11,447 bases of DNA from Acidobacteriota bacterium (GTDB lineage: Bacteria > Acidobacteriota > Vicinamibacteria > Vicinamibacterales > 2-12-FULL-66-21): contig JACDCA010000298.1 in the NCBI GenBank assembly GCA_013694635.1, forward strand, positions 1-11,447, written 5' to 3'. The notes beneath the pieces were generated by a model that was not told where the DNA came from, made no database searches, and was given only the letters and a program-made list of their open reading frames with translations. Below are positions 1-7,006 of this stretch, piece after piece. Position 1 is the first letter of the stretch. The number at the start of each line of letters is the position of its first letter. The position numbers were made by a program, and so were the translations under genes.

Positions 1-1
1 G

Positions 2-2626
2 GGGCGCGACATGGTCGTACTCGCGGTCGCCGATGAAATGACGATCAAGCAGATCGAGAAGTACAAGGGAATGATTGCGTCGCTGACCGATCCGCGCAAG
101 ACCACCGAAGACCAGGCGCAGCAGCTGGTTCGGACGGCGAAGCCGATCTACTGGATCACGAGCGGCATGCACTCCACCGAGAACGGCGGTCCCGAGATGC
201 TGATCGAGCTGCCGTACCGTCTCGCGGTCGGTGAGAGTCCGTTCATCCAGCAGATCCGCAACAACGTGATCACGCTCATCACGCCGGTCATCGAAGTGGA
301 CGGCCGCGAGAAGCAGGTCGACACCTACTACTTCAACAAGAAACGCGCGCAGGGAGACTCGCGGCTGCCGCTGATGTACTGGGGCAAGTACGTCGCGCAC
401 GACAACAACCGTGACGGGATGGGCCAGTATCTCGCGCTGACGAAGAACGTGACGAAGACGTTCCTCGAGTGGAAGCCGACCGTCATGCACGACCTGCACG
501 AGCAGTCGACGTATCTCTACGCATCCACCGGGACGGGTCCCTACAACGAGCAGATCGATCCGATCACGATCGACGAGTGGTGGCTGATTGCGAAGACGGA
601 AGTCATGGAGATGACCAGGCGCGGCGTGCCCGGCGTGTGGACCTACGGGTTCTACGATGGCTGGGTACCCAACTACATGTTCTTCATCGCGCACGCGCAC
701 AATTCGATCGGCCGCTTCTACGAGGTCATGGGCTACGGGCCGGAGAACCGCACCGTGAATGCCGCCGCAACGACGACCAGCCGCGAGTGGTTCAGGCCGA
801 ACCCGCCGCTGCCGACGATCCAGTGGGGGCCGCGGAACAACACGAACATCCAGCAGTCCGGCGTCCTGATCGCGCTCAATCACCTGGCGAAGAACAGGGA
901 GACGTATCTCGAGAACTACTGGGTGAAGAACAAGAACGCTGTGAACAAGGGGAAGAACGGTCCCACCTACGGGTGGGTGATCCCGGCGAGGCAGAAGCGC
1001 AAGGCCGATGCGGCGCAGGCGGTGAACGATCTGCGGACCCAGGGGCTCGAAGTGCACACGGCGTCGTCCGCGTTCAAGCTCGGCAACGTCGACGTGAAGC
1101 CCGGGGATTACATCATCCGCGGCGATCAGCCCTACCGGACGATTGCGGACATGTACTTCGCGGTCCAGAACTACGCCCCGAATAATCCGCGTCCGTACGA
1201 CGACACGGGCTGGACGTTTGCGTACATGCGGAATCTCGTGATCAGGCCGGTCACCGACAAGGGGCTGCTGACGCAGCAGATGGCCGCGATCGCGAAGGAC
1301 GTTGTGGCGCCTGGCGGCATCGAGGGCACCGGTCCGGTCGTCGTCGTCGATCACACCACCGACAACGCGCTGGTGACGCTGCGTTTCAAGAATGCCGACA
1401 TGAAGATGTCGGCGGCGGAAGCGGAGTTCGAGGCGGGGGGGCGGAAGTTCCGTCCGGGTGCGTTCATCATTGCGAACGCCGATCGCGCGAAGCTCGACGC
1501 GACGTTGAAGCAGCTGGGCCTGTCGGGATTCGCGATGGCGGCGGCGCCGGCCGTCCCGACCCACGATCTGGACGTGCCCCGGATTGGCTACGTCCACAGC
1601 TGGTCGAATACACAGAACGAGGGCTGGGTGCGTGCGGCGCTCGACACCTACGGGGTGCCGTACACGTATTTCGCGGACATCAAGCTGCGCGAGGGGAACC
1701 TGCGGCAGAAGTACGACGTGATCCTGTATCCGCATGTCGGCGGCAACGCCGAGTCGCAGGTGAACGGGATTCCGAAGGGAGGGGGCTCGCCGCTCCCGTA
1801 TAAGAAGACTGCGCAGACGCCGAATCTCGGAGGCATCGACGAGGCGGACGACATTCGTGGTGGCATGGGATGGGACGGTCTGATGGAGCTGGTGAAGTTC
1901 GTCCAGCAGGGAGGGACGCTCCTGACGGAGGGAGCGACATCGGTGATCTTCCCCGAGTACAAGATCGCGAGTGGCGTGACGGTCGAGAATCCGACGGGAC
2001 TGTTCGTCCGCGGTTCGGTGATGCGCGGGATCGTCTCGGATCGAACGAGTCCGATCGCGTACGGCTATGACGCGCAGGTGCCGGTCTATTTCAGTCAGTC
2101 GCCGGTGTTGAATGCGGGTGGCGGGGGCGGCGGTGGATTTGGTGGCGGGCGCGGCGGTGACGGCGCGATCCCGGGAGTCGGGATGGACGTCACGCCGATG
2201 GCGAATCAGAACAATCGGCTGTCGCCGTTCGATCCGGAGAATCTCGGCGCGTTGCCGTCCGGTGCGCCGGGCGCGACGCAGGGTGATGGTCGTGGCGGTC
2301 CGGGCGGCGGGCGCGGCGGCGGTGGGGGTCGTGGCGGCTTCGGCGGCGATGGCGGTGCCGACCGTCCGCGCGTGATCGTCCAGTTCCCGTCGAATCCCGA
2401 CGACATGCTGCTGTCCGGCGTCCTCGTCGGGGGTCAGGCCCTGGCGAACCGCGCGCAGGTCGTCGACATCGCGGTCGGCCAGGGGCACGTCGTCTCGTTC
2501 GCCATCCGTCCGTTCTGGCGCTGGCAGACGCAGGGCACGTTCTTCCTCGGCTTCAACACGATCCTGCACTGGAACGACCTCAACGCCGGCCGTTCAACCC
2601 CCCAGCGGACGACTCCGTCGCAGTAA
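2..2626 (+). CDS. M14-family zinc carboxypeptidase-like metallopeptidase, 5' end outside the window
   Basis: This is probably a secreted zinc-dependent peptidase of family M14. The frame is open to the left edge (G-R-D precedes the first ATG at 11), so the signal peptide and true start lie outside. Numbering from that ATG, the zinc-binding HxxE motif is in GMHSTENGG (H54, E57). A further ligand is likely in MHDLHEQ (H163 or H160), and E239 in RFYEVMG is a candidate catalytic glutamate. DNNRD at 131-135 is typical of this long acidobacterial/Bacteroidetes-type branch. The region after about residue 320 resembles the long C-terminal extension of that branch. It carries two very Gly/Arg-rich stretches between about 703 and 782, then an ordered hydrophobic end (FWRWQTQGTFFLGFN). 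The stop at 2624-2626 is followed after 2 bp by a repeat doublet, and the next gene converges on it. The family call is firm; the substrate cannot be read from sequence. Confidence 0.88.
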   Translation, partial: GRDMVVLAVADEMTIKQIEKYKGMIASLTDPRKTTEDQAQQLVRTAKPIYWITSGMHSTENGGPEMLIELPYRLAVGESPFIQQIRNNVITLITPVIEVDGREKQVDTYYFNKKRAQGDSRLPLMYWGKYVAHDNNRDGMGQYLALTKNVTKTFLEWKPTVMHDLHEQSTYLYASTGTGPYNEQIDPITIDEWWLIAKTEVMEMTRRGVPGVWTYGFYDGWVPNYMFFIAHAHNSIGRFYEVMGYGPENRTVNAAATTTSREWFRPNPPLPTIQWGPRNNTNIQQSGVLIALNHLAKNRETYLENYWVKNKNAVNKGKNGPTYGWVIPARQKRKADAAQAVNDLRTQGLEVHTASSAFKLGNVDVKPGDYIIRGDQPYRTIADMYFAVQNYAPNNPRPYDDTGWTFAYMRNLVIRPVTDKGLLTQQMAAIAKDVVAPGGIEGTGPVVVVDHTTDNALVTLRFKNADMKMSAAEAEFEAGGRKFRPGAFIIANADRAKLDATLKQLGLSGFAMAAAPAVPTHDLDVPRIGYVHSWSNTQNEGWVRAALDTYGVPYTYFADIKLREGNLRQKYDVILYPHVGGNAESQVNGIPKGGGSPLPYKKTAQTPNLGGIDEADDIRGGMGWDGLMELVKFVQQGGTLLTEGATSVIFPEYKIASGVTVENPTGLFVRGSVMRGIVSDRTSPIAYGYDAQVPVYFSQSPVLNAGGGGGGGFGGGRGGDGAIPGVGMDVTPMANQNNRLSPFDPENLGALPSGAPGATQGDGRGGPGGGRGGGGGRGGFGGDGGADRPRVIVQFPSNPDDMLLSGVLVGGQALANRAQVVDIAVGQGHVVSFAIRPFWRWQTQGTFFLGFNTILHWNDLNAGRSTPQRTTPSQ

Positions 2627-2628
2627 GG

Positions 2629-2676
2629 GGGGACAGCCACCTTTTTGACCTGAGAAAAAGGGGACAGCCACCTTTT
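2629..2676 (+). repeat. REP-like repeat doublet, site 1
   Basis: Two direct copies of a GGGGACAGCCACCTTTT core begin at 2629 and 2660, a 31-bp period. The spacer contains CCTTTTT (2640-2646) and AAAAAGG (2655-2661), which can pair around an 8-nt loop. The doublet starts 2 bp after the M14 stop codon, in sense orientation with that gene, and ends 2 bp before the stop of the convergent transposase gene. The same doublet occurs inverted at 4529-4575 and 8773-8821. The short palindromic character and the neighbouring RAYT-type transposase suggest a REP-like family. That assignment is inferred; the repetition is seen directly. Confidence 0.85.
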
Positions 2677-2709
2677 CGCTACTCAAACGGCGAAAAGGCG
2701 GCTGTTTTC
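2655..2709 (-). terminator. Terminator-like hairpin over the 3' end of the transposase gene
   Basis: Positions 2660-2679 and 2690-2709 form a 20-bp stem around a 10-nt loop. Nine perfect pairs lie next to the loop (CCTTTTCGC with GCGAAAAGG), then one A/C mismatch, six perfect pairs (ACAGCC with GGCTGT), and a G.T-rich base. On the minus strand the stem is followed by TTTTT (2659-2655), as in a Rho-independent terminator. The distal arm is repeat copy 2 of site 1; the proximal arm lies inside the last codons of the transposase gene. The structure could equally be a REPIN-like pair of inverted repeats recognised by the transposase. Confidence 0.6.
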
Positions 2710-3371
2710 TTTTTCCGGGGCCGCCCGCGATAGGTCACGGTCGACTGCAGCCCGTACTCCTCCGCAATCCACCGAGTCCATCCGGCACTGCCGAAAGGAG
2801 TTCCGCGGCGCGTCGACTCCCTCAACGCGGAAAGTTCGTCCGCTCCGATGCCTGCATTTACATAGTCCAGCCAGTTCGGCGGACGCACGATCGGCCACTC
2901 GCTCAGGTACTCAAGACCTTCAGGGGTGTACCGTCGTGACGCGCTCGACCACCGGTACTGCTGCGCGCAGGCCACCAGAGACGCTCTGACGGGATTGGCT
3001 TCCACGTACCGCAGGACCCTGTACAGGTGAGCGTCGTCCTGTACCACGAAGTTCTTGTACCTCCCCTGATAGATGTGTCCGAGACCCGTGCTGCCGTGAC
3101 GCTTCTGGTATCGCCGAATCTGCGCATTCATGAACCAGGTCATGTACGCAGAAAGGTAAACACCTCGCGCCGGCCACAGCACCAGGTGGAAGTGATTCCT
3201 CATGACGCAGACCCCGAGCACGCGCATCGGCACGTAGTCCATCGCCTTCGCGAGCAAGCGAAAAAAGTCTTCGTAATCAGCGGTTTCCGTGAAGACGTCC
3301 TGACGCTTGTTGCCACGGTTGATCACGTGATGGACGTAGTTGTCCGGTGCAATTCGGCGTGTTCGAGGCAT
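2679..3371 (-). CDS. REP-associated (RAYT/IS200-like, Y1_Tnp) transposase
   Basis: This is a 230-residue protein of the HUH single-strand transposase superfamily, whose RAYT members act on short palindromic REP repeats. Visible landmarks are the N-terminal PRTRRIAP and NRGNKRQDVF block, then the metal-binding HUH motif H60-F61-H62 in CVMRNHFHLVLWP. GHIYQGRYKNF (98-108) and RYVEANPVRA (121-130) follow, then YRWSSA (139-144). The tail is basic (RGRPRKKK). At the place where classical RAYTs carry the nucleophilic tyrosine (around residue 84, in NAQIRRYQKRH) this protein has Gln; Tyr76 and Tyr88 are close. There are no IS ends of the usual kind, only repeat doublets at 2629-2676 and 4529-4575. 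It is divergent from thiO with 58 bp between the starts, and its 3' end runs into a repeat copy. The ATG start has no clear Shine-Dalgarno sequence. The family is firm; activity is unknown. Confidence 0.9.
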   Translation of the reverse strand: MPRTRRIAPDNYVHHVINRGNKRQDVFTETADYEDFFRLLAKAMDYVPMRVLGVCVMRNHFHLVLWPARGVYLSAYMTWFMNAQIRRYQKRHGSTGLGHIYQGRYKNFVVQDDAHLYRVLRYVEANPVRASLVACAQQYRWSSASRRYTPEGLEYLSEWPIVRPPNWLDYVNAGIGADELSALRESTRRGTPFGSAGWTRWIAEEYGLQSTVTYRGRPRKKKTAAFSPFE

Positions 3372-3429
3372 GCGGGTCGAGTTCGCGTTTCATCAATGTC
3401 CGTGCCGAACCGTCACCTATCATCGAGGT

Positions 3430-4521
3430 GTGAATGTCGGGATTGTGGGCGGGGGGATCATTGGCTGCGCGACCGCATGGGAGTTGTCGCGCAACGGCGT
3501 CGACGTGACCGTCTACGATGGCAGACCTGTGGCTGGCGGCGCCACCCATGCATCAGCGGGTGTGCTGGCTCCCTATCTGGGAGCGCACGATCCCGGTCCG
3601 CTGCAGCCGCTCATCGTTCGCAGTTGCGGGTTATTCGATGCTTTTGTGCGGCGCGTCCGGGACGACGCTGGCGTGGCGATCGAGTATTCACGGTGTGGAA
3701 GCATCGAAGTCGCGCTGGATGAGACTGAGGCAGATTCGTTGTCTCGATTCGCCGCGATGCACACAGCCGCAGGCGCTCGATGGGTTGATGGCGACGCATT
3801 ACGCCGCCTCGAGCCTGCGATCGCCGGGGATCCTCACGGCGGCGTTGTGATCGACGAACACGGATATGTCGCTGCCCCGGAGTTGACCGCGGCATTGGCG
3901 GTAGCCGCGAGCGTGCGCGGCGTGTCCTTCATCGGCGAACGCGTTGCGAGCGTGAACTGCGAATCGGCGCAGCCGGCGATTCGCACCGTCGCCGGGCAGT
4001 CCAGTCGCTTCGATCGGATCATCATCGCGGCGGGCAGCTGGTCGTCACAGCTGGCCCCTGGCACCACGGTCCGCGCGGTGTATCCCGTCAAGGGACAGTT
4101 ACTCAGGCTGAAATGGCCCGCCCCTAAGATGGAGCGCATTGTCTGGACCACACGCTGCTATATCGTTCCGCGTCAGGGGGGGCACGTACTCGTGGGTGCG
4201 ACGATGGACGACGTTGGTTTCGACGAGAGCGTGACGGAAGCGGCGACAGACCAGCTTCTGTCGGCGGCGCATTCGGTCCTGCAGATGCCGTCCGGTGCCG
4301 GCATGGTGGAGGCTCGAGTCGGGCTACGTCCGGCGACACTCGACGGCCTGCCCATCGTCGGATGCTCCCGTACCTCGGACGCTGTAATTTTTGCCACCGG
4401 GCACTTCAGAAACGGGATCGCACTGGCACCGTTGACAGCATCGCTGGTTACAGATCTGGTTCTCGGACGGGCGCTCGATCCAGCGCTTGATCCGTTATCG
4501 CCGAAGCGTTTTGGCCTCTGA
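3430..4521 (+). CDS. thiO: Glycine oxidase ThiO, FAD-dependent (DAO family)
   Basis: The enzyme oxidises glycine with O2 to the imine that ThiG uses to build the thiamin thiazole, releasing H2O2; relatives also accept sarcosine or D-amino acids. The 363-residue product starts at GTG 3430, which puts the FAD-binding GxGxxG (GIVGGGIIG) right at the N-terminus, as in the family. Starts at 3340 or 3370 would add an unlikely leader and overlap the transposase gene. ThiO hallmarks include YPVKGQ, CYIVPR, GATMDDVGFD, GLRPATLDGLP and ATGHFRNGI. By eye against Bacillus subtilis ThiO, Tyr244, Met259, Arg300 and Arg327 match active-site Tyr246, Met261, Arg302 and Arg329, while the position of His244 appears to be Arg242. 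No other thiamin gene is in the window. The gene converges on tolC and a repeat doublet begins 7 bp after its stop. Its sharing of a repeat-bracketed unit with the transposase may mean joint movement or chance. Confidence 0.88.
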   Translation: MNVGIVGGGIIGCATAWELSRNGVDVTVYDGRPVAGGATHASAGVLAPYLGAHDPGPLQPLIVRSCGLFDAFVRRVRDDAGVAIEYSRCGSIEVALDETEADSLSRFAAMHTAAGARWVDGDALRRLEPAIAGDPHGGVVIDEHGYVAAPELTAALAVAASVRGVSFIGERVASVNCESAQPAIRTVAGQSSRFDRIIIAAGSWSSQLAPGTTVRAVYPVKGQLLRLKWPAPKMERIVWTTRCYIVPRQGGHVLVGATMDDVGFDESVTEAATDQLLSAAHSVLQMPSGAGMVEARVGLRPATLDGLPIVGCSRTSDAVIFATGHFRNGIALAPLTASLVTDLVLGRALDPALDPLSPKRFGL

Positions 4522-4528
4522 CCCACGG

Positions 4529-4575
4529 AAAGGTGGCTGTCCCCTTTTTTTGAGGTCAAAAAGGTGGCTGTCCCC
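4529..4575 (-). repeat. REP-like repeat doublet, site 2 (inverted relative to site 1)
   Basis: Two copies of the core lie at 4529-4544 and 4558-4575, read on the minus strand, again with a 31-bp period. Compared with site 1 in the same orientation, the roughly 47-bp doublet differs at only about two spacer positions. The spacer holds TTTTTGA and TCAAAAA as inverted arms around two bases (4546-4562). The minus-strand copy nearest tolC encodes the last codons and the TGA stop of that gene. On the plus strand the copy after thiO gives AAAGG, then CCTTTTTTT, a weak hairpin with a T-run that could end thiO transcripts. Confidence 0.85.
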
Positions 4576-6166
4576 CAAGCTGGCGGCCGACGCGCTGGGC
4601 GGTTTCGAAGGCGACGACGGCGAGCTGGTAATCGAGGAAGGCCTGCAGCTCGTTGTTGCGGGCGATGGCGAGATCGCGTTGCGCCTGGATCACGAGGAAG
4701 CTCGTGGACATCCCGACCTCGAATCGTTTCTGCTCCGCATCGAGCCGCTGCTCGGCCAGCTCGCGCGACAGGCGCGCGGTCTCGATCCGCTGCTGGTCCT
4801 GCTCGAGCCGCCACGCCGCCTCGCGCACCTCCCGAACCGCGGTCGTCTCCAGGCTGCGTAACCGCGCCGCCGCCTGGTCCTTCTCGATTCGCGCCCGCGC
4901 GAGATTCGCTTCCGCCGCGCTCTTGCCGAGCGGATAACTGAACGTGAGCCCGAGCGTCCACGCCGGATAGTCCAGCGTGAAAACCTGGCCGAGGACGTCG
5001 GAGTACCTCGTCACCTCCGACCCGACCACGACACCGGGGAAACCTCCCGTTCGGACCAGGCGCGTTCCGCCGGCGGCGTCGGTCAGATAGTTGGCCTGGA
5101 GCCGCAGGTCCGGCTTCGCCTCACTCTTCGCGAGCGCGATCCCTGTCTCGGTGATCTCAATCTCCCGGCGCACGCGCGTCAGGTCGGTGCGCTCGGCGAG
5201 CGCACGACGCACCGCCGCATCGACATCCGGGGCTGGACGCAGCGGCGGGACGCGGTCGCCAGGTTCGATTCGCATGCTCCAGAAATCCGGACGCTTTGGA
5301 TCGGCGATCAGCGTGCGCAGCTGATCCTCCGCCTGGCGCGCGGTCGTTCGCGCGACGATGAGATTCTCGCGGCGCTGCGCGACTTCGGCCCGCGCGGCGA
5401 CAAGATCGAGCGGCGGAGACTGGCCGACGTCCACGCGCGCACGATTCGTCCGCTCCAGCTCCAGCGCGAGATCCAGCGCACGCTGCTGCACCTCCGCCTG
5501 GGCCGTCGCCGCCACCAGCGACCAGTATGCGCGCTCTGCGTCCGCCGTCGTGTTCACCGTCTCTTCCTGCAGTTGTGTGTCCGCGATCGACCGGTTCCGT
5601 AACGCGATGTCGACCTGCGCGCGCGTCGCATCGATGTCGAAATCTCGAAGCAGCGGCTGCGAAAACGCGAGCTGCAGCCGCGCCGTCAGGGACGGGTTAA
5701 AGCTCGAGATCAGGCTGTTGGTCGTGCTCCGCGAGGTGTCGATGCCGACCTGATAGTTGCCACCACCCCACGGCATCAGCTGCACGACGGACGTATTAGC
5801 CGACCACGTACCTGTCTCCAGGCCGGCCGTATCCGAGAACAGGCTCGTCGGCGGCTGCAGCTGGCTGTTCCGCTGGAGCGCTGACTGCAGTGTCGGGACG
5901 AAGGCCGCTCTCGCCGCGTTCACGCGCTGTTCGCTGATGGCCGGATCGAAACGGCTGGCCGCAAGATCCGGATTGTTCTCCACCGCCAGGCGGATCGCTT
6001 CGTCCCGCGTCAAACGCAGCACGTTGTCTCCCGGCGCAGCGCGCGTCGTCGGTATGCACGGCGGGCCGGTCTGCCCTGCAGCCGGGGCCGCGCCAAGCCA
6101 CAGCGTCAGGAGGCCGCACGCAGCGCTAACGGAGAACTGGTTTGCACGGGAACAGATTGAACGCAC
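4556..6166 (-). CDS. TolC-family outer membrane efflux protein
   Basis: This is a 536-residue outer membrane channel of the TolC/OEP family, which forms a trimeric beta-barrel and periplasmic alpha-helical tunnel for RND, ABC or MFS pumps. A signal peptide is visible at residues 1 to about 31 (basic start, then ACGLLTLWLGAAPAAG). Two OEP repeats follow, at roughly 52-260 and 300-525, with long Ala/Glu/Arg-rich helices such as the stretch from ARARIEKDQAAARL to AEQRLDAEQKRFEVGMSTSF. ALRLAV-like EAIRLAVENNPDL near residue 55 is typical of the first repeat. The GTG start at 6166 is supported by GGAGG ten bases upstream and by the leader peptide. The gene follows tetR by 59 bp in the same direction, so co-transcription and drug- or solvent-responsive control are likely. 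No pump or adaptor gene is adjacent. The last residues GGQPPF and the stop are encoded by a repeat copy. Confidence 0.9.
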   Translation of the reverse strand: MRSICSRANQFSVSAACGLLTLWLGAAPAAGQTGPPCIPTTRAAPGDNVLRLTRDEAIRLAVENNPDLAASRFDPAISEQRVNAARAAFVPTLQSALQRNSQLQPPTSLFSDTAGLETGTWSANTSVVQLMPWGGGNYQVGIDTSRSTTNSLISSFNPSLTARLQLAFSQPLLRDFDIDATRAQVDIALRNRSIADTQLQEETVNTTADAERAYWSLVAATAQAEVQQRALDLALELERTNRARVDVGQSPPLDLVAARAEVAQRRENLIVARTTARQAEDQLRTLIADPKRPDFWSMRIEPGDRVPPLRPAPDVDAAVRRALAERTDLTRVRREIEITETGIALAKSEAKPDLRLQANYLTDAAGGTRLVRTGGFPGVVVGSEVTRYSDVLGQVFTLDYPAWTLGLTFSYPLGKSAAEANLARARIEKDQAAARLRSLETTAVREVREAAWRLEQDQQRIETARLSRELAEQRLDAEQKRFEVGMSTSFLVIQAQRDLAIARNNELQAFLDYQLAVVAFETAQRVGRQLGGQPPF

Positions 6167-6176
6167 GACTGAGTTA

Positions 6177-6181
6177 CCTCC
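6177..6181 (-). promoter_or_regulatory. Ribosome binding site of tolC (GGAGG)
   Basis: On the minus strand GGAGG precedes the GTG at 6166 by 10 nt. The spacing is a little long but acceptable, and it decides this GTG as the start because it also gives a proper signal peptide. Confidence 0.6.
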
Positions 6182-6225
6182 AGGACGAACGTGTCGCGAT
6201 CGGCAGGACCGCAGGGATCAAGGAA

Positions 6226-6879
6226 TTATGGCTCGCATCGCGGAGGCGAGTAGGAATGCAGAAACCCCGCGCGCAACCCCGTAAGCGCGGCCTCGAGCGT
6301 CGCGTACGCGAGCGCGTCAGCGTCCTCGCCCGGCGCGAGCCGATCGCACAGCCGCATAGTCGAGATGCCCTGAACCGCCGCCATCAACACGCGGAAGATG
6401 ACTTCCGAATTGCTGCCGGCCGGAAAATCGCCGCGGGCGATTGCCTGGTCGATCAGGGTCGTCAGTTGCACGCCCATCTCGCGGACGAATCCGAAGCGCT
6501 GCCAATCCTGGCTGATCTTCGGCACCGAGCGATCGAGGAACATCAGCGCGTGGTACTCCGGATGCGCTTTGCTGAAGTCGTACAGGTTCAGGAAGGCGGC
6601 GCGAATGCAATCCACCGGCTCTCGGTCCGGATGCGCGTCGCGCGCACACACGCCGGATTGGAAGAGCATGTGAAAGCCCTCTTCCGCGAGCGCCAGAAAG
6701 ATATCGTCCTTGCTGTCGAAATAGCTGTAAATCGCGGCCGGGCTGTATCCGACTTTTTCAGCGATCTTCCGCAGCGAGACGTTCGTGTACCCCTCGGCGA
6801 CGAACAGCACGCGCGCGGCGTCGAGAATGGAGCGCGAAATCGCCTCCCGATCGGGTCGCTGCCGTTCCTTGACGTCCAC
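6226..6879 (-). CDS. TetR/AcrR-family transcriptional regulator
   Basis: This is a 217-residue one-domain-plus-ligand-pocket repressor. The N-terminal TetR DNA-binding domain spans about residues 13-62. Its helix-turn-helix reads VSLRKIAEKVGYSPAAIYSYF (two segments, 34-54), followed by DSKDDIFLAL, a textbook TetR signature. The C-terminal half (about 80-205), with HPEYHALMF and GDFPAGSNSEVIFRVLMAAVQG, resembles the WHG-type ligand domain of AcrR-like regulators; that subtype is inferred. The start is GTG at 6879, four bases after AGGAG. A 19-bp imperfect palindrome 21-39 bp upstream of the start is the likely autoregulatory operator. tolC lies 59 bp downstream, so the simplest model is repression of a tetR-tolC operon relieved by a small molecule. 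The divergent dehydratase gene starts 127 bp away and could also be affected. Confidence 0.9.
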   Translation of the reverse strand: MDVKERQRPDREAISRSILDAARVLFVAEGYTNVSLRKIAEKVGYSPAAIYSYFDSKDDIFLALAEEGFHMLFQSGVCARDAHPDREPVDCIRAAFLNLYDFSKAHPEYHALMFLDRSVPKISQDWQRFGFVREMGVQLTTLIDQAIARGDFPAGSNSEVIFRVLMAAVQGISTMRLCDRLAPGEDADALAYATLEAALTGLRAGFLHSYSPPRCEP

Positions 6880-6883
6880 TTAT

Positions 6884-6888
6884 CTCCT
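6884..6888 (-). promoter_or_regulatory. Ribosome binding site of tetR (AGGAG)
   Basis: AGGAG followed by ATAA stands directly before the GTG at 6879 on the minus strand. It supports GTG as the start and excludes downstream alternatives. Confidence 0.65.
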
Positions 6889-6899
6889 GCAGATGAATA

Positions 6900-6918
6900 G
6901 GTTGAACACTGTTCGACC
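6900..6918. promoter_or_regulatory. Probable TetR operator palindrome
   Basis: GGTTGAACA and TGTTCGACC flank a central C and match as an inverted repeat at 8 of 9 positions. Length and odd-centred symmetry are typical of TetR-family operators. On the minus strand it is flanked by TTGGGC (6924-6919) and TATTCA (6899-6894), which could be -35 and -10 boxes with the operator filling the 19-bp spacer. However, that promoter would leave a leader of only about 8 nt that cuts into the Shine-Dalgarno, so the promoter part is weak. The palindrome itself is clear. Confidence 0.6.
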
Positions 6919-7006
6919 GCCCAACACCCTAAGACGCCCTGATCCCTCAAGGGGGTTCGAAACGCTTACCCGGCCCGGCCCGACAGTTCTGCTCCATACT
7001 GGCGGC

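Noticed and set aside
3418..3423. TATCAT as a -10 box for thiO
   Set aside because: No acceptable -35 box is at the right distance and it lies too close to the start codon to be convincing.
3340..3429. Longer thiO with an ATG at 3340 or 3370
   Set aside because: The extra residues do not resemble family N-termini and would overlap the transposase gene; GTG 3430 places the FAD motif correctly.
3027..3722. 231-codon open frame on the plus strand over the transposase and thiO genes
   Set aside because: It is antisense to the well-supported transposase and out of frame with thiO, has no recognisable domain, and has the Arg/Ser/His-rich composition of GC-rich shadow frames.
6142..6900. 252-codon open frame on the plus strand opposite tetR
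   Set aside because: The minus strand encodes an unmistakable TetR protein with GTG and Shine-Dalgarno; the plus frame has no family features.
6785..7006. N-terminal extension of the pterin dehydratase
   Set aside because: It would overlap tetR and its operator, and the family begins near the ATG at 7007.
6919..7006. Promoter or riboswitch in the rest of the tetR-dehydratase intergenic region
   Set aside because: Apart from the palindrome at 6900-6918 I see no clear promoter hexamers, stable conserved-looking structure or riboswitch motif.
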